DNA of 64,000 bases from assembly GCA_020634015.1 (NCBI GenBank), contig JACKCN010000006.1, forward strand, positions 1 through 64,000, written 5' to 3'. This stretch comes from Candidatus Delongbacteria bacterium. Lineage in GTDB: Bacteria > CAIWAD01. The notes beneath the pieces are model-generated. The model searched no databases. It was not told the DNA's origin and saw nothing but the letters and a program-made list of their open reading frames with translations. A program made the translations under genes and the position numbers. Of the stretch, positions 25,202 through 34,979 are shown in pieces (position 1 is the first letter of the stretch; every line of letters starts with the position of its first letter).

Positions 25202-27964
25202 TTATTTGAGCAGCGTCATCCGCTGGACCTGGCGTCCGGAGCTGGTCTCGAGGACCGCCAGGTAGATGCCCGAGGCGCGTGAGCCGGCCTGCCAGACGAA
25301 GGCATGGCTGCCACTGGCCAGCGGGCCCTGCCAGAGGACTTCCTGCAGGCGGCCCTGAAGGTCGTACACGGCCAGGCGGGCCGAGCCGGCGGAACCGGCG
25401 CGGATCACGATCCGGGTACTGGGATTGAAGGGATTGGGCACCACGTTGTCCAGGCGCCAGCTGCCGGGAAGCACGGCGGACTCCACGCCCGTGGCCGTCA
25501 GGGTCCAGGCGCAGAGCTCACCATTCTCGTTCACCACGAATTCCCCGTCGGCCAGTTGGGCATGGATCACGCTCGCCCCCGCGGGAAGCAGATCCAGCGG
25601 AAACTCCAGGCACTGTCCCAGGTCCTGGGGGAAGAGGCTCTGCTGGGCGAAGGGCTCGCCATCGGCCAGCCAGACCAGCTCCAGGTTGTCGCCATCCACA
25701 TCCTCGGCCAGAATGCCCAGACCGGACAGTTCTTCCGGAGCCAGCTCGGTGTTGCAGTCCAGCCCGCAGGCCTGGAGCAGGGGGCTGTCATTCACCGCAC
25801 TCACCGTGACCACCAGCGGGTGCACGGCCGCGTCCTCGCCGTAGCCATCGAACGCCAGCAGCTCGAGAGTCTCCTGCCCGTTCCAGTCGGCGCTTGCCGT
25901 GAGTTGCAGCTGCTCACCCACGAGCTGGCCCTGCAGGTTCTCGCTGGGGGATATCTGGAGCGTGAAGCGATCCAGGTCCGCGTCGACCAGGCTGCCGGCG
26001 AGGGACAGGAACCCTGTGCCGTCCTCCTCGAAGAACAGTTCTTCGGGGGCGTTCCACTGCGGAGCATGGTTGGCCAGTGTGTTGCGCAGGCGCAGGATGC
26101 CCATGCTGACATTGGTACTGAACAGCGTGTGTCCGGACATCGCCACCGAACCGATGTAGGCTTCGGGATCGATCCAGCTTTCGTGCCACACGGGTGCCTG
26201 GGGGTCGTTGACATCCAGCAGCTGCCAGCGATGATCAGGGGTATGGATCCAGGCCCAGCCATCGGACAGCGCGACCCGCTGCACGGCGGGTGTGCTGGCG
26301 CTGCCCAGTACGACCAGCGCATCGGAGCTGAGTGACACCAGCCGACTCTGGCCATTGGCCAGGGCCAGCAGGGCGGTCTCCCCGTCCACGGCCAGGTCCA
26401 GGATCGCACTGCCCAGGGCCAGGCCCAGCGGAGGCAGACTGCCATCCTGCGGATCGAGCAGGAACAGGCTGGACGCCTGCCACACCAGCAGACCTTGCGA
26501 GCAGGCCGCGAGTCTTGCGACGCCAGCCAGCGGACGCGCCGCCTCCGGCAAGGCCACAGGGGTCTCGGGGATGCTCAGGTTCCAGATCTGGATCGGTCCG
26601 GCGGGGTTCACCGCGGCCAGCCAGTTGGAGCCCAGGGCGATGTCGCTGGGCATCTCGTTCAGGTTCAGGTTGGCCAGCAGCGCGGAGGACTCATCATTCT
26701 CGACCCGGAACAGGGCCACGTGCTGGCTGTCGGCTGCCGCCAGCAAAGTCCCGGAGGCCGCCAGCAGGGGGGCGCAGGAGAAGCCCGTCAGGCGCTCGCG
26801 GGCCGCCAGGGCGTCGGGGCTGTCACCCTGCAGCAGGCGCACCGTGCCGCCCTGGTAGGAAGCGGCCAGCACCGGACCGCAGAGGGCCAGCTCGCGGGCC
26901 GTGCCACCCCCGTGATCCACCAGATGTGTCACCTGGGGCGATGAGGGCTGGCTCACGTCCAGGATGGCCAGGTCACGGCTCTGGGAGGAGAGCGCCAGGC
27001 GCTGGTTTTCCCAGGAGACCGAGATCGCCAGAATGGGATCGGTGCCCAGCGGCGGCAGGGACTGGATCGCGATGGGATCGCTCACATCCAGCAGCCTCGC
27101 GCCGCTGAGATAGTCATTCAGCAACACCAGCGGCTGGTCGGGCGCGGCATTCACCATGTAGCTCATGCTGCCCAGCGGCAGGCTGCCGATGGCCTGGAAC
27201 TCGCCCGGCTGGCTGATGTCGTAGCTGGTCAGGGTGAGGCCAGCCAGCGAGAACAGAATCGAGTCACGCAGACAGAAACCCTGCAGGTTGGCCGGATCGG
27301 TCAGGATCATGCCCAGAGGTTCCGGGTCCAGCGGATTGCCCAGATCAAAGGAAGACAGCCCATACTGGTTGCCTTCGAGGCGACCTTTGACGAACAGGGT
27401 CTGGTCGCCGACTTCCAGGTCAAAACAGGGCTGGCCACCGTGGAGTGTGGTCACCAGCGCAGGGGACTGCAGATTGCCGATGTCGTACACATCCACACCA
27501 TTGTAGGTGGCCAGGTAGAGCGCGTCGTCGTGAACCTTCATGGTGAAGGGGAACCCGCTCCAGTTTTCCAGCACGCCCTGGCGGGGAAAATTGGGGGCCT
27601 GGTTGCGCAGCAGCTGCACGGTGCTGAGGGTCTTCACCACCAGCAGGTCCCCGTCCAGGATCAGTTCGCGAATGCCTTCCTCGAACTGGCGGCTGCCCAG
27701 CACCTGGTTGTCGCCGTTCGCGAGCAGGAGCCTGACCTCGAGCACCTTGCCACTTCCATAGTAGAGGGTGTCGCCCTGAAGCAGTACCGCCATGCATTCG
27801 TCGCGTGCGTACTGCCCGGTGAGGGCAAGATCCGTGTCCCGCAGGGGTCGGGACTCCTCGAGGATCTGAAGGCTCAGTGCCGACGCGGAAGAGGCTCCAA
27901 GCAGCAGGCAACAGGACAACAGGCCAAGCGGGGGGGAGATCCGGGTGGGACGGATGCGAAACAT
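25202..27964 (-). CDS. Large LVIVD-like propeller protein with PNPFNP domain
   Basis: 920 residues. Signal peptide at about 1-30 (LGLLSCCLLLGASSASA); AGGAGTGTCCC precedes the start. Residues about 40-620 contain LVIVD-like repeats (GVDVYDIGNLQSP, GARLLDVSDPIAIQSL, DLAILDVSQPSSPQVTHL, WQLLDVNDPQAPVW), expected to form beta propellers. Residues about 640-740 are a cadherin-like Ig domain (LAGSLVDADLDRFTL, NGQETLELLAFDGYG, VVTVSAVNDSPLL). The C-terminal 80 residues are the FlgD-like module (VVPNPFNPSTRIVI to VQRMTLLK). It is probably displayed on the surface; the ligand is unknown. Confidence 0.85.
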   Translation of the reverse strand: MFRIRPTRISPPLGLLSCCLLLGASSASALSLQILEESRPLRDTDLALTGQYARDECMAVLLQGDTLYYGSGKVLEVRLLLANGDNQVLGSRQFEEGIRELILDGDLLVVKTLSTVQLLRNQAPNFPRQGVLENWSGFPFTMKVHDDALYLATYNGVDVYDIGNLQSPALVTTLHGGQPCFDLEVGDQTLFVKGRLEGNQYGLSSFDLGNPLDPEPLGMILTDPANLQGFCLRDSILFSLAGLTLTSYDISQPGEFQAIGSLPLGSMSYMVNAAPDQPLVLLNDYLSGARLLDVSDPIAIQSLPPLGTDPILAISVSWENQRLALSSQSRDLAILDVSQPSSPQVTHLVDHGGGTARELALCGPVLAASYQGGTVRLLQGDSPDALAARERLTGFSCAPLLAASGTLLAAADSQHVALFRVENDESSALLANLNLNEMPSDIALGSNWLAAVNPAGPIQIWNLSIPETPVALPEAARPLAGVARLAACSQGLLVWQASSLFLLDPQDGSLPPLGLALGSAILDLAVDGETALLALANGQSRLVSLSSDALVVLGSASTPAVQRVALSDGWAWIHTPDHRWQLLDVNDPQAPVWHESWIDPEAYIGSVAMSGHTLFSTNVSMGILRLRNTLANHAPQWNAPEELFFEEDGTGFLSLAGSLVDADLDRFTLQISPSENLQGQLVGEQLQLTASADWNGQETLELLAFDGYGEDAAVHPLVVTVSAVNDSPLLQACGLDCNTELAPEELSGLGILAEDVDGDNLELVWLADGEPFAQQSLFPQDLGQCLEFPLDLLPAGASVIHAQLADGEFVVNENGELCAWTLTATGVESAVLPGSWRLDNVVPNPFNPSTRIVIRAGSAGSARLAVYDLQGRLQEVLWQGPLASGSHAFVWQAGSRASGIYLAVLETSSGRQVQRMTLLK

Positions 27965-28062
27965 GGGACACTCCTTTCTGCAGGCCCTTCATGGCTGAAG
28001 GGAGGCTTTCGTCTGTGAAAGCCTGTCCGCAGTATCGGAGGATCGGGAGCTGACTTTGCCGA

Positions 28063-28077
28063 CACCTGTGACAGGTG
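28063..28077. promoter_or_regulatory. Perfect inverted repeat
   Basis: CACCTGT-G-ACAGGTG, about 100 nt upstream of the large propeller protein start at 27964. It looks like a repressor or activator site; the binding factor is unknown. Confidence 0.35.
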
Positions 28078-28161
28078 GCACCTGGTGGGAGTTCGCCGCG
28101 GCAAGGAATGGTGTGATGTCCGGAGAGTGGAGCAGAGCGCCCGACGGGCGCCGTCTCAGCC

Positions 28162-28386
28162 TCAGGAGAATCCGCTGGGACCGCAGGATCCGGAGCCCGA
28201 GCTGCCGGACGTGGTGAACATGGGAATGCTGAAGACCCGCTCCACGGGACTGGTCTCCGGAGTGTCCCCGGGATCTTCACCGGCCATGCGGGCCAGCTCG
28301 CCCCAGGTGTCCAGGTGCTCGCTCATGGCATGGCTGACTTCCAGCGTGCGGCCGTTTTCCGGGCAGACATAGTCGTATCGAGGCAT
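28162..28386 (-). CDS. FmdB-like short zinc-ribbon protein
   Basis: 74 residues. The N-terminus MPRYDYVCPENGRTLEVSH is typical of the FmdB/putative-regulatory zinc-ribbon group, followed by MSEHLDTWGELARMAGEDPG and a Gly/Ser-rich tail with a terminal SGSCGPSG. Only two Cys are present (Cys8 and near the C-terminus), so a classic four-Cys ribbon is not possible in a monomer. AGGATGTGTC precedes the start and a sigma-70-type promoter is visible upstream. Its biological role is unclear. Confidence 0.75.
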   Translation of the reverse strand: MPRYDYVCPENGRTLEVSHAMSEHLDTWGELARMAGEDPGDTPETSPVERVFSIPMFTTSGSSGSGSCGPSGFS

Positions 28387-28426
28387 GACACATCCTGGTT
28401 GGGGCCTCTCCCGTCAGAGGCCGCCT

Positions 28427-28455
28427 ACTATATGACTATTCAGTGATTCAGGCAA
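28427..28455 (-). promoter_or_regulatory. Sigma-70-like promoter
   Basis: On the minus strand TTGCCT (28455-28450) and TATAGT (28432-28427) are separated by 17 nt, a near-consensus housekeeping promoter. Transcription would start near 28420, giving a leader of about 35 nt before the FmdB-like gene. Confidence 0.55.
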
Positions 28456-28514
28456 GTGCTGTCCGTGCGCATCGATCCGCCCGGTCCGGTCAGATATTCC
28501 TGCGGGCAGGCAAC

Positions 28515-28550
28515 CGGCCCCGGGCTGGATCGGGCGTGTGCCCGGGGCCG
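28515..28550 (-). terminator. Hairpin downstream of 28568-29569 gene
   Basis: Perfect 11-bp stem CGGCCCCGGGC / GCCCGGGGCCG with a 14-nt loop, just past the stop of the unknown exported protein. No strong U-tract. Confidence 0.5.
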
Positions 28551-28567
28551 ATGACCTGTACCAGGAA

Positions 28568-29569
28568 TCAGTGATACAGTCCGATCGCACGTGCGGCAAT
28601 GTCGTTGGCCGCCACCCCGGCCCGCAGGATCTCGGTCGTCATCACCTGCCTGTCGGGCTGGATCACATACTGACCCTTCTTGCTGGAAATGGACCCGGAT
28701 GAACTGAGCGCACTCAACGCGGCACTGAGGGCGTTGGCGAACTCGGGTGAGGCATCCTTCTGCTCGACCAGGACTCCCGCCTCCGGATTCAGCACCTGCC
28801 AGATTTCCTTTCCGTAGATCGCACCGCCCGCGTTCTTCGGATTGAGGAACGCGTACGAGGCATTGGCCAGAATCAGTTCCGGGGCCACGCCCGCACTGGC
28901 GCTGAGCGACGAGTAGCCGCGCTCGGCACTCAGCTGCAACTGGGCCGGGTCGAAACCCAGAGTGGGCAGCACCAGAGTCGCGGATTTCTGCGCCGCCAGT
29001 TTCTTCAGCTTGAAAAGCGGGCCGGTCAGATTGTTCTCGAACACGGGGAAGCCTTCGGGAGCAAAACGCAGGTACTCCTTCTTCGTGATCCCGTCGGTCC
29101 ACTTGACCGAGGGCTCGCCGAAGTCCTTGTCCGGCGTGTGCAGTTTCATCTTCTGCACGATCGGGTCGTCCTTGACGTCTTCCTGGGTGTAGACGGTCCA
29201 GCCCTGGGCGCGCAACTGGGTCACGAAATCGTCGTAGAGCTGGCTGGCCAGCTGGCGGTAGAGCGCACCATCCAGCGGAATGATCGCCTCGGCCGTGGCC
29301 TTGACCGTGCTCTGCTCTTTCCCGCGCATGGCCTGCAGGCCCGAGGTCTCGGCTCTGGCCGTGCCTTTGCCATAGGTCAGAACGTCCAGGTACAGAGTGG
29401 GCACGATCAGTGCCTCGCCCTTGCTCAGGTACTTGAGATTGATGAACTCGAACTGCTTGTCCGGCTTGTCGAACAGGTCATTGCCTGTCAGGTCCTTCTC
29501 GGGATTCTTGGCGCCGGCGAAGGATGCACAGCAGAGCAGGCACAACAGCAGCAAGGATTTGGGTGACAT
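28568..29569 (-). CDS. Exported protein of unknown function
   Basis: 333 residues. Signal peptide MSPKSLLLLCLLCCASFAGA. The mature protein is mixed alpha/beta: ALIVPTLYLDVLTYGKGTA, YRQLASQLYDDFVTQLRAQG (helical), SATLVLPTLGFD, and a Ser/Ala-rich helix (FANALSAALSALSSSGSISS). No Cys, metal or catalytic motif stands out in the mature part. The gene is divergent from the TPR histidine kinase gene (start 29735) with 165 nt between them, so they might share control. I do not recognise the family. Confidence 0.7.
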   Translation of the reverse strand: MSPKSLLLLCLLCCASFAGAKNPEKDLTGNDLFDKPDKQFEFINLKYLSKGEALIVPTLYLDVLTYGKGTARAETSGLQAMRGKEQSTVKATAEAIIPLDGALYRQLASQLYDDFVTQLRAQGWTVYTQEDVKDDPIVQKMKLHTPDKDFGEPSVKWTDGITKKEYLRFAPEGFPVFENNLTGPLFKLKKLAAQKSATLVLPTLGFDPAQLQLSAERGYSSLSASAGVAPELILANASYAFLNPKNAGGAIYGKEIWQVLNPEAGVLVEQKDASPEFANALSAALSALSSSGSISSKKGQYVIQPDRQVMTTEILRAGVAANDIAARAIGLYH

Positions 29570-29734
29570 GGGAGCATTCCTTTCGATCGGGTGTTCAGAA
29601 GCATTCGAGAGGGCTGGCCCACTCGCTGTTTTCAGCTTTGGCCAAACCTAACTCCCGGGCGATTTCCGCAACATTCGGCAGATGGCGTATTCTGGGCGCG
29701 GGCCTCGCTGGCTGGATTCGATACCTTGCCGCGC

Positions 29735-31558
29735 ATGAATCGAAAATCTTCCGGAACCCTGTGGCTGGCATTGACCGGATTCTGTCTGCTGGCCGGGTCC
29801 CTTGCCGCACAGCCCTCCCGCCAATTCGTGGATTCCTGCAATGCCCTGGGTGCCGAGCGGATCTTCGCCCGGATCGTGCCCTCGATCCAGCTGTATCGTT
29901 CCGTGGTGCAGCAAAGCCGGGAGCTGGGTTATCCTGAAGGCGAGGCCCGGGCACTGGAGAGTCTGGGGCTGGCCCAGCGGCTGGCCGGGCAATTGGACGC
30001 CAGTGTGGAGGCGGAACTGCAGGCGATTCGACTGTATGAACAGCTCGAGGATCGCCACGCGCTGGCCCGCATCTGGGGCTCACTGGGTTACGGTCAGAAG
30101 CAGCGGGATCTGCCGCGGGCACTGCAGTACATGAGCAACGGAATCCGGATCGCCGAGCAGGATCGGGATTCCCTAGCCTTGGAAGCCCTCTACAACAACT
30201 ACGGGGTACTGCAGGAAATGCAGGGCGACCTGGACAGCGCACGCGTGTTCTATCAGCGCGCGCTGGACCTGGCCACTCTGCGCCCGGACTCGAGCGGCGT
30301 GCCCTTCTGCCTGAATCACCTCGCCGGCCTGGATGCGCTGGCCGGTGACTTCGGCATGGCCCGGGCGCGTCTGACCCGGTCCGACCGCCTGCGCCGGGGT
30401 GAATCCGGCCAGTATGGACGCATCGAGAACACGGTACTCTGGGGTGACACCTGGCTGGCCGAAGGCCAGCCGGACTCCGCGCTGGCGCGCTACCGCGAGG
30501 CGATCGCCATTCCCGGGGCCAGCGAACAGAAATACCTGATGAGCTACTGCTACGGTAAAATGGCGGAGATCCATGAGCAAAAAGCAGACTATCGCGAAGC
30601 GCTGAACAGCCAGCGAGCCTTTCAGGTCTGGCGTGACAGCATGCAGACCCTGGAACGTGACACCCGGATATCTGCCCTCGAACTGGAATTCGAGACCGAG
30701 AAGAAGGACCGCCTGCTGGCCGAGAATACTCTGGCGCTTGCCCGGCGCGATCGTCTGCTGGTCAGTCTGGTCAGCCTGCTGTTATTGGGTGTTGTGCTGC
30801 TCCTTGTCGGGCTCTGGCAGTTGAAACTCAAGCGTGAGCGACAGCGGCAGGCCCTGGCGTTCAGGGAGCAGACCCGCAGGGCCGAGAATGAGCGCAGACT
30901 GGCGGCCGAGCGCCTGAGAATTTCCCGCGAACTGCATGACAACATCGGCTCACAGTTGACCTTTCTCGTGGGCACGCTGGATACCCTGGGGTGGCGCATG
31001 CCCGCTGACCCACTCGCGAAACGCCTGAAGGAGCTGAGCACCTATGGGCGTCACACACTGGCGGAACTGCGGGGAACCGTCTGGGCCATGCAGCGGGAAC
31101 ACACCAGTCTGACCCAGGTCCGCGATCGGCTGGCCGAGCTCTTCCAGCGCTCCGACCGTGATGGCCTGACCCGGATCGAGCTGGCCGAGCCGGAGCTGCC
31201 GGAGTCGTTGGACGACTGCGAGATCGGCGCGGCTCAGGCGCTGACCCTGCTGCGCGTGGCCCAGGAAGCGGTTTCCAACGCCCTCAGGCACGCGCACGCC
31301 ACCAGGATCCGACTGGCGCTGGGCAGCGACACCCAAGGCATCTGGCTTGAGGTATGCGACGACGGCAGCGGCTTTGACCCGGGACTCAGCACCCAGGGCA
31401 GTGGTCTGATGAGCATGCGCGCGCGCTGCGAGGAACATGGCGGGCAGTTCCGGCTGACCAGCGATGCCGACGGGACCCGGATTCGGTGCGTGTTTCCCAT
31501 CGTATGGGGCAAGCGGCGTATTGATCGGGAGCGGGCAAGACCGGAAGTTGACCTGTGA
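29735..31558 (+). CDS. TPR sensor histidine kinase (NarL/UhpB class)
   Basis: 607 residues. Start at 29735 gives a signal-like N-terminus (LWLALTGFCLLAGSLAAQ). Residues about 35-320 are tetratricopeptide repeats in the periplasm (ARALESLGLAQRLAGQLDAS, ALYNNYGVLQEMQGDLDSAR), then a coiled coil and one membrane span (about 344-365, LLVSLVSLLLLGVVLLLVGLW). The HisKA_3 domain carries the phospho-acceptor H401 (RISRELHDNIGSQLTFLVG). The ATPase part has LRVAQEAVSNALRHAHAT and CDDGSGFDPG. It signals to the NarL-type regulator whose gene overlaps or follows immediately. The signal, probably sensed through the TPRs, is unknown. Confidence 0.92.
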   Translation: MNRKSSGTLWLALTGFCLLAGSLAAQPSRQFVDSCNALGAERIFARIVPSIQLYRSVVQQSRELGYPEGEARALESLGLAQRLAGQLDASVEAELQAIRLYEQLEDRHALARIWGSLGYGQKQRDLPRALQYMSNGIRIAEQDRDSLALEALYNNYGVLQEMQGDLDSARVFYQRALDLATLRPDSSGVPFCLNHLAGLDALAGDFGMARARLTRSDRLRRGESGQYGRIENTVLWGDTWLAEGQPDSALARYREAIAIPGASEQKYLMSYCYGKMAEIHEQKADYREALNSQRAFQVWRDSMQTLERDTRISALELEFETEKKDRLLAENTLALARRDRLLVSLVSLLLLGVVLLLVGLWQLKLKRERQRQALAFREQTRRAENERRLAAERLRISRELHDNIGSQLTFLVGTLDTLGWRMPADPLAKRLKELSTYGRHTLAELRGTVWAMQREHTSLTQVRDRLAELFQRSDRDGLTRIELAEPELPESLDDCEIGAAQALTLLRVAQEAVSNALRHAHATRIRLALGSDTQGIWLEVCDDGSGFDPGLSTQGSGLMSMRARCEEHGGQFRLTSDADGTRIRCVFPIVWGKRRIDRERARPEVDL

Positions 31559-31593
31559 CGCACTCTGTCGGCAAACAAGCAGAAGGACCCACG

Positions 31594-32253
31594 GTGAGCC
31601 ACCCATTGCGCATCGCACTGGCCGAAGACAATTCCAGTCTGGCGGCCCTGATCCTGGAGAAGCTGGCGCTGTTTCCCGAACGGCTGAACTGCCTCTTTCA
31701 TGCCGCCAATGGAGCCCTGCTGCTGGAGCGCCTGGCCGAGCATGCCGCCGTGGACGTGGTCTTGATGGACATCGAAATGCCCGTGCTGGATGGCATCCAG
31801 ACCACCGAAAAGCTTGTGGCACGCCACCCGCACATCCGGGTGCTCGTGCTGACCGTCTTCGATGATGAACGCCGCATTTCGGAGGCCGTGCGCGCGGGAG
31901 CCGCAGGCTATCTGCTGAAGGACGAACCGCCGGATCGCCTGCTGGAGGCGATCGAAGCGGTGGCCCGCGGCGAGGGCGCCCTCTCGGCGGCCGTGACCGG
32001 ACGCACCCTGGCGCTGTTGCGTGATCCAACGCGCGTGCCGACCGGGCAGTCTGCCGACACGTCCATCCTGAGCCCGCGCGAACTGGCCGTGCTGGCCCAG
32101 TTGGCCACCGGCCTGACCCACCGCGAGATCGCGTCAAACCTGTTCATCGCGCCCGCCACCGTGCGCAAGCACATCGAAAACCTCTACCGCAAGCTGGAGG
32201 TCAGCGGCCGGATCCCCGCCATCGACAAGGCCCGCAAGCTGGGCCTGCTCTGA
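31594..32253 (+). CDS. NarL/FixJ-type response regulator
   Basis: 219 residues from GTG 31594, preceded by AGAAGGA; an alternative GTG at 31555 would overlap the kinase stop by 4 nt and add 13 residues, but the family N-terminus favours 31594. Receiver domain with acidic pocket AEDN, phospho-acceptor D59 (VVLMDIEMPVLDG), and LLKDEPP Lys. The LuxR-type HTH is at the C-terminus (LSPRELAVLAQLATGLTHRE, APATVRKHIENLYRKL). Partner of the TPR kinase; its target genes are not evident. Confidence 0.9.
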   Translation: MSHPLRIALAEDNSSLAALILEKLALFPERLNCLFHAANGALLLERLAEHAAVDVVLMDIEMPVLDGIQTTEKLVARHPHIRVLVLTVFDDERRISEAVRAGAAGYLLKDEPPDRLLEAIEAVARGEGALSAAVTGRTLALLRDPTRVPTGQSADTSILSPRELAVLAQLATGLTHREIASNLFIAPATVRKHIENLYRKLEVSGRIPAIDKARKLGLL

Positions 32254-32363
32254 GCTGGATGCCGTCTCCGCGCGTGGAACGTTCTGGATCACAGCAATCG
32301 TGGCAAATCCGGTGCTCATTCGATGTGCGGCAGTTCGTTGTGATGCATCCGTGATCGCTGAAC

Positions 32364-34979
32364 TCAGGGTGCCAGAACGCTGGTATAGGGCGGGATCGAG
32401 ATCCTGACCGATTCGGGGCCGCCGATCGCGTTGACGATGCGCACCTCGTCGAAGCCCGGATGGGACGGCACACGCACGAACTCGGAATCCGGCCGGTTGA
32501 GCTGGGAGTTGACGATGGATCCCGGATTCCAGGACTGGAGTTCGGCCCAGAATTGGTTCTGCTCGGCCAGGGTGTAGGAGGGGTAATCCATGTTGCAGGT
32601 GTCCTGACCGCGTACCAGGAGGGACTGATTGTCAATCAGCGGCAGGTCCTCGCGGCCGCCGAGATTGCCCTTGTTGCCCCTGAAGCTGAAGCCCGAGTGC
32701 TCCGGGGCATCTGGGAGACTGCATTCGGGCAGCGGCCCTCGCAGAGGATAGCCGATGTTGAAATGCTGCTGGGCCAACGAGCTGGAGGCGTGGGGGTCAT
32801 CGTCCAGATTCCAGATGAAGAGATTGTTGCGAACCGTCAGGTTGGAGAAATCACAGACGGTGGGCATGCCGGTATCAATGGATCCATCGAAGATGCCCAG
32901 TTTGAAGGCCGGCAGGTAATGCGTCTTGGTGGGAGTCCGGGCCGGCAGGGAGTGCCCCTGGATGTTGTGGAACACATTGTCGGCGCAGTTCAGATTGCGC
33001 ATGTTGGGGACATGCCCCGACAAGTTGATGTAGGTCGCGAGCGCGAGGGCGCATGTGACACCATCGACCAGGTTGTCACGGATCTCCGAATAGGACACGC
33101 CATCCATCTGGATGCCGATGCCCCCCACGTACCAGTCCTCTCCATGCGAGCGAATCACATGGCCATTGTGGACCCGGTTGCGCAGGATGCTGACATCCTG
33201 GGCGTCACTGACCCAGATGCCGCGCCACTCCGAGAAGGTCATCCGCAGGCTGTCCTGGCATTGGTTGTCGACCACGTAGTTGCGGATGTAGGGTTCGAGC
33301 GTCACGTCGATGATGTTGTCGTGGATCTCCAGACCCAGCGGAATCTCATTGGGCTCGAGACCGTGTCCCTCGACCAGAATGGCCGTCGCCGCCCGCTGGA
33401 TCACGTTGTTCGCGATTCGCACATGCCGGGTCCCATCCTCGGACGGGACGACGATCAGGCAGGAGTTCTGGAACAGTGCATTGAAGGTACGTGGAGTGCC
33501 CGAAGAATCGCAGCCCCAGCGATCGAGCAGCCGCTGGTAGAGCTCGGGGTCGATGGCGCTGATGATCGTGTTCCCCGATACCTCGGTATTGCTGCTGATC
33601 ACACGGATGGAAGAATTCAGTGCATCACTGATCAGATTTCCGGATACGATGTGGGCATAGGTTCTCAGGGTCTCCGAGACGCCGCATTGCATGTTGATGG
33701 CCATGCCCGCCGAGCGGATCACGCTGTTGTCCGCGATCCGCGAGGATGCGGTACCCGACCCCGTGATCAGAATCGCCGTCTGCTCGTAGAACAGGTTCGT
33801 CAGCGCGTTTTCCGCCTGATCATCGTTGACATGGTTCTGATGATACTCGGCGAACAGGTTCTCGATCGCATCGGGATTCCAATGGCCGGCATTGACCTTG
33901 CGGATCTCGAATCCGGAGGGCAGCGATACGTCGGCATCGGTCACGCCGAAGTCGGTGATCACATTGTTCAGCACCAGGGCGTTCACGCAATCATTCTGGT
34001 AAACCGCGCACTCGGCCACGGCATGGAATCGGCAGTACTGCACCTGCCCTTCCTCGAGGCTGGAGAGCGACACCGCACGCACCATCGACGCGGGCAGATC
34101 GGGTGCCAGCTCCCCGACCGGAAGACCTTCGAAATCACAGCCCAGGATCCATGCGGAGCCCAGCCCCAGCTGATTGATGTAGACAGCGTTGGCGAAGAAT
34201 CCACGGAAGACATTGTTCATCAACGCCAGCTGCCGTGGCACTGCGCCGTATGCATAGATGCCCGTGATCGGCTGAAGTCTTCCCGGAGAGCGCAGCTGCA
34301 CGGTGAACTGGCAGTTCTGGATCTGGGTACGCCGGAGGCTGGATTCGGTGCTGGTGCCCGAGAAGCGGATCATCTTGATTGATGTCTCCGGGTCCAGGCA
34401 ATCGAATGTGCAGCCGTTGATCGAGAGTTCCGTGTCGGCGTCCTGGGCATAGATGCCGTTGGCGCTGAACCCGGTGAAATGGCAGTTGAGCACCTGAATC
34501 CGGGCGAAGGGATGCACGGCCGCACGGACCAGCAGCCCCACGGGCACCGGAAAGTCGTCACGACCGAAGCCGAGGTTCTTCACCATCAGCACCCGGTTGG
34601 CCGGAGCGACCTCCGGGGGCGTGGAGAGGCGCAGCAGCTGACCATCGGGAAACCCGGGCGCGGGGATCAGAGCTCCGATGGAGTGCCCTTCGAAAACCAG
34701 GTCCATGTTGAGCTTGCCCACCCGCACATCCACCATTGACTCGATGAGCTCTTCATCCAGGACTTCGATCAGGGCTTTGCTTGCGCCGGCCGGGGCCGTG
34801 GCGTAAATCGTGTTGCCTGAATAGGAGTAGGTGAACAGGGAGTTCAGGGTGCCAACGACGGGCGTTCCCAGCGTCTGGCCCATGGAGTTGGTGAATGTGA
34901 TCCGGGAGAGACTGTGGCCCGGAACCGTGATGAAAATCAGCAGCACAATCAGACTGGCAGTGCGTGTCAGCAGTGTCAT
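32364..34979 (-). CDS. Exported right-handed beta-helix protein
   Basis: 871 residues. Signal peptide TASLIVLLIFITVPGHSLS. From about residue 150 to 700 short parallel-beta-helix rungs recur with Asn ladders (VLMVKNLGFGRDDF, IYAQDADTELSINGCTFDCL, MNNVFRGFFANAVYIN, SSRIADNSVIRSAGMAI, IRDNLVDGVTCALAL), the pectate-lyase/NosD-like pattern. No catalytic triad is recognised and no PNPFNP module is present. TTGCGA-N16-TATCTT at about 35046-35019 is a plausible minus-strand promoter; GGAAG precedes the start. Probably a surface or secreted protein that binds or cuts polysaccharide (inference). Confidence 0.82.
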   Translation of the reverse strand: MTLLTRTASLIVLLIFITVPGHSLSRITFTNSMGQTLGTPVVGTLNSLFTYSYSGNTIYATAPAGASKALIEVLDEELIESMVDVRVGKLNMDLVFEGHSIGALIPAPGFPDGQLLRLSTPPEVAPANRVLMVKNLGFGRDDFPVPVGLLVRAAVHPFARIQVLNCHFTGFSANGIYAQDADTELSINGCTFDCLDPETSIKMIRFSGTSTESSLRRTQIQNCQFTVQLRSPGRLQPITGIYAYGAVPRQLALMNNVFRGFFANAVYINQLGLGSAWILGCDFEGLPVGELAPDLPASMVRAVSLSSLEEGQVQYCRFHAVAECAVYQNDCVNALVLNNVITDFGVTDADVSLPSGFEIRKVNAGHWNPDAIENLFAEYHQNHVNDDQAENALTNLFYEQTAILITGSGTASSRIADNSVIRSAGMAINMQCGVSETLRTYAHIVSGNLISDALNSSIRVISSNTEVSGNTIISAIDPELYQRLLDRWGCDSSGTPRTFNALFQNSCLIVVPSEDGTRHVRIANNVIQRAATAILVEGHGLEPNEIPLGLEIHDNIIDVTLEPYIRNYVVDNQCQDSLRMTFSEWRGIWVSDAQDVSILRNRVHNGHVIRSHGEDWYVGGIGIQMDGVSYSEIRDNLVDGVTCALALATYINLSGHVPNMRNLNCADNVFHNIQGHSLPARTPTKTHYLPAFKLGIFDGSIDTGMPTVCDFSNLTVRNNLFIWNLDDDPHASSSLAQQHFNIGYPLRGPLPECSLPDAPEHSGFSFRGNKGNLGGREDLPLIDNQSLLVRGQDTCNMDYPSYTLAEQNQFWAELQSWNPGSIVNSQLNRPDSEFVRVPSHPGFDEVRIVNAIGGPESVRISIPPYTSVLAP

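Noticed and set aside
32460..34382. 640-codon plus-strand open frame
   Set aside because: Antisense to the beta-helix exoprotein; lacks any domain or ribosome binding site.
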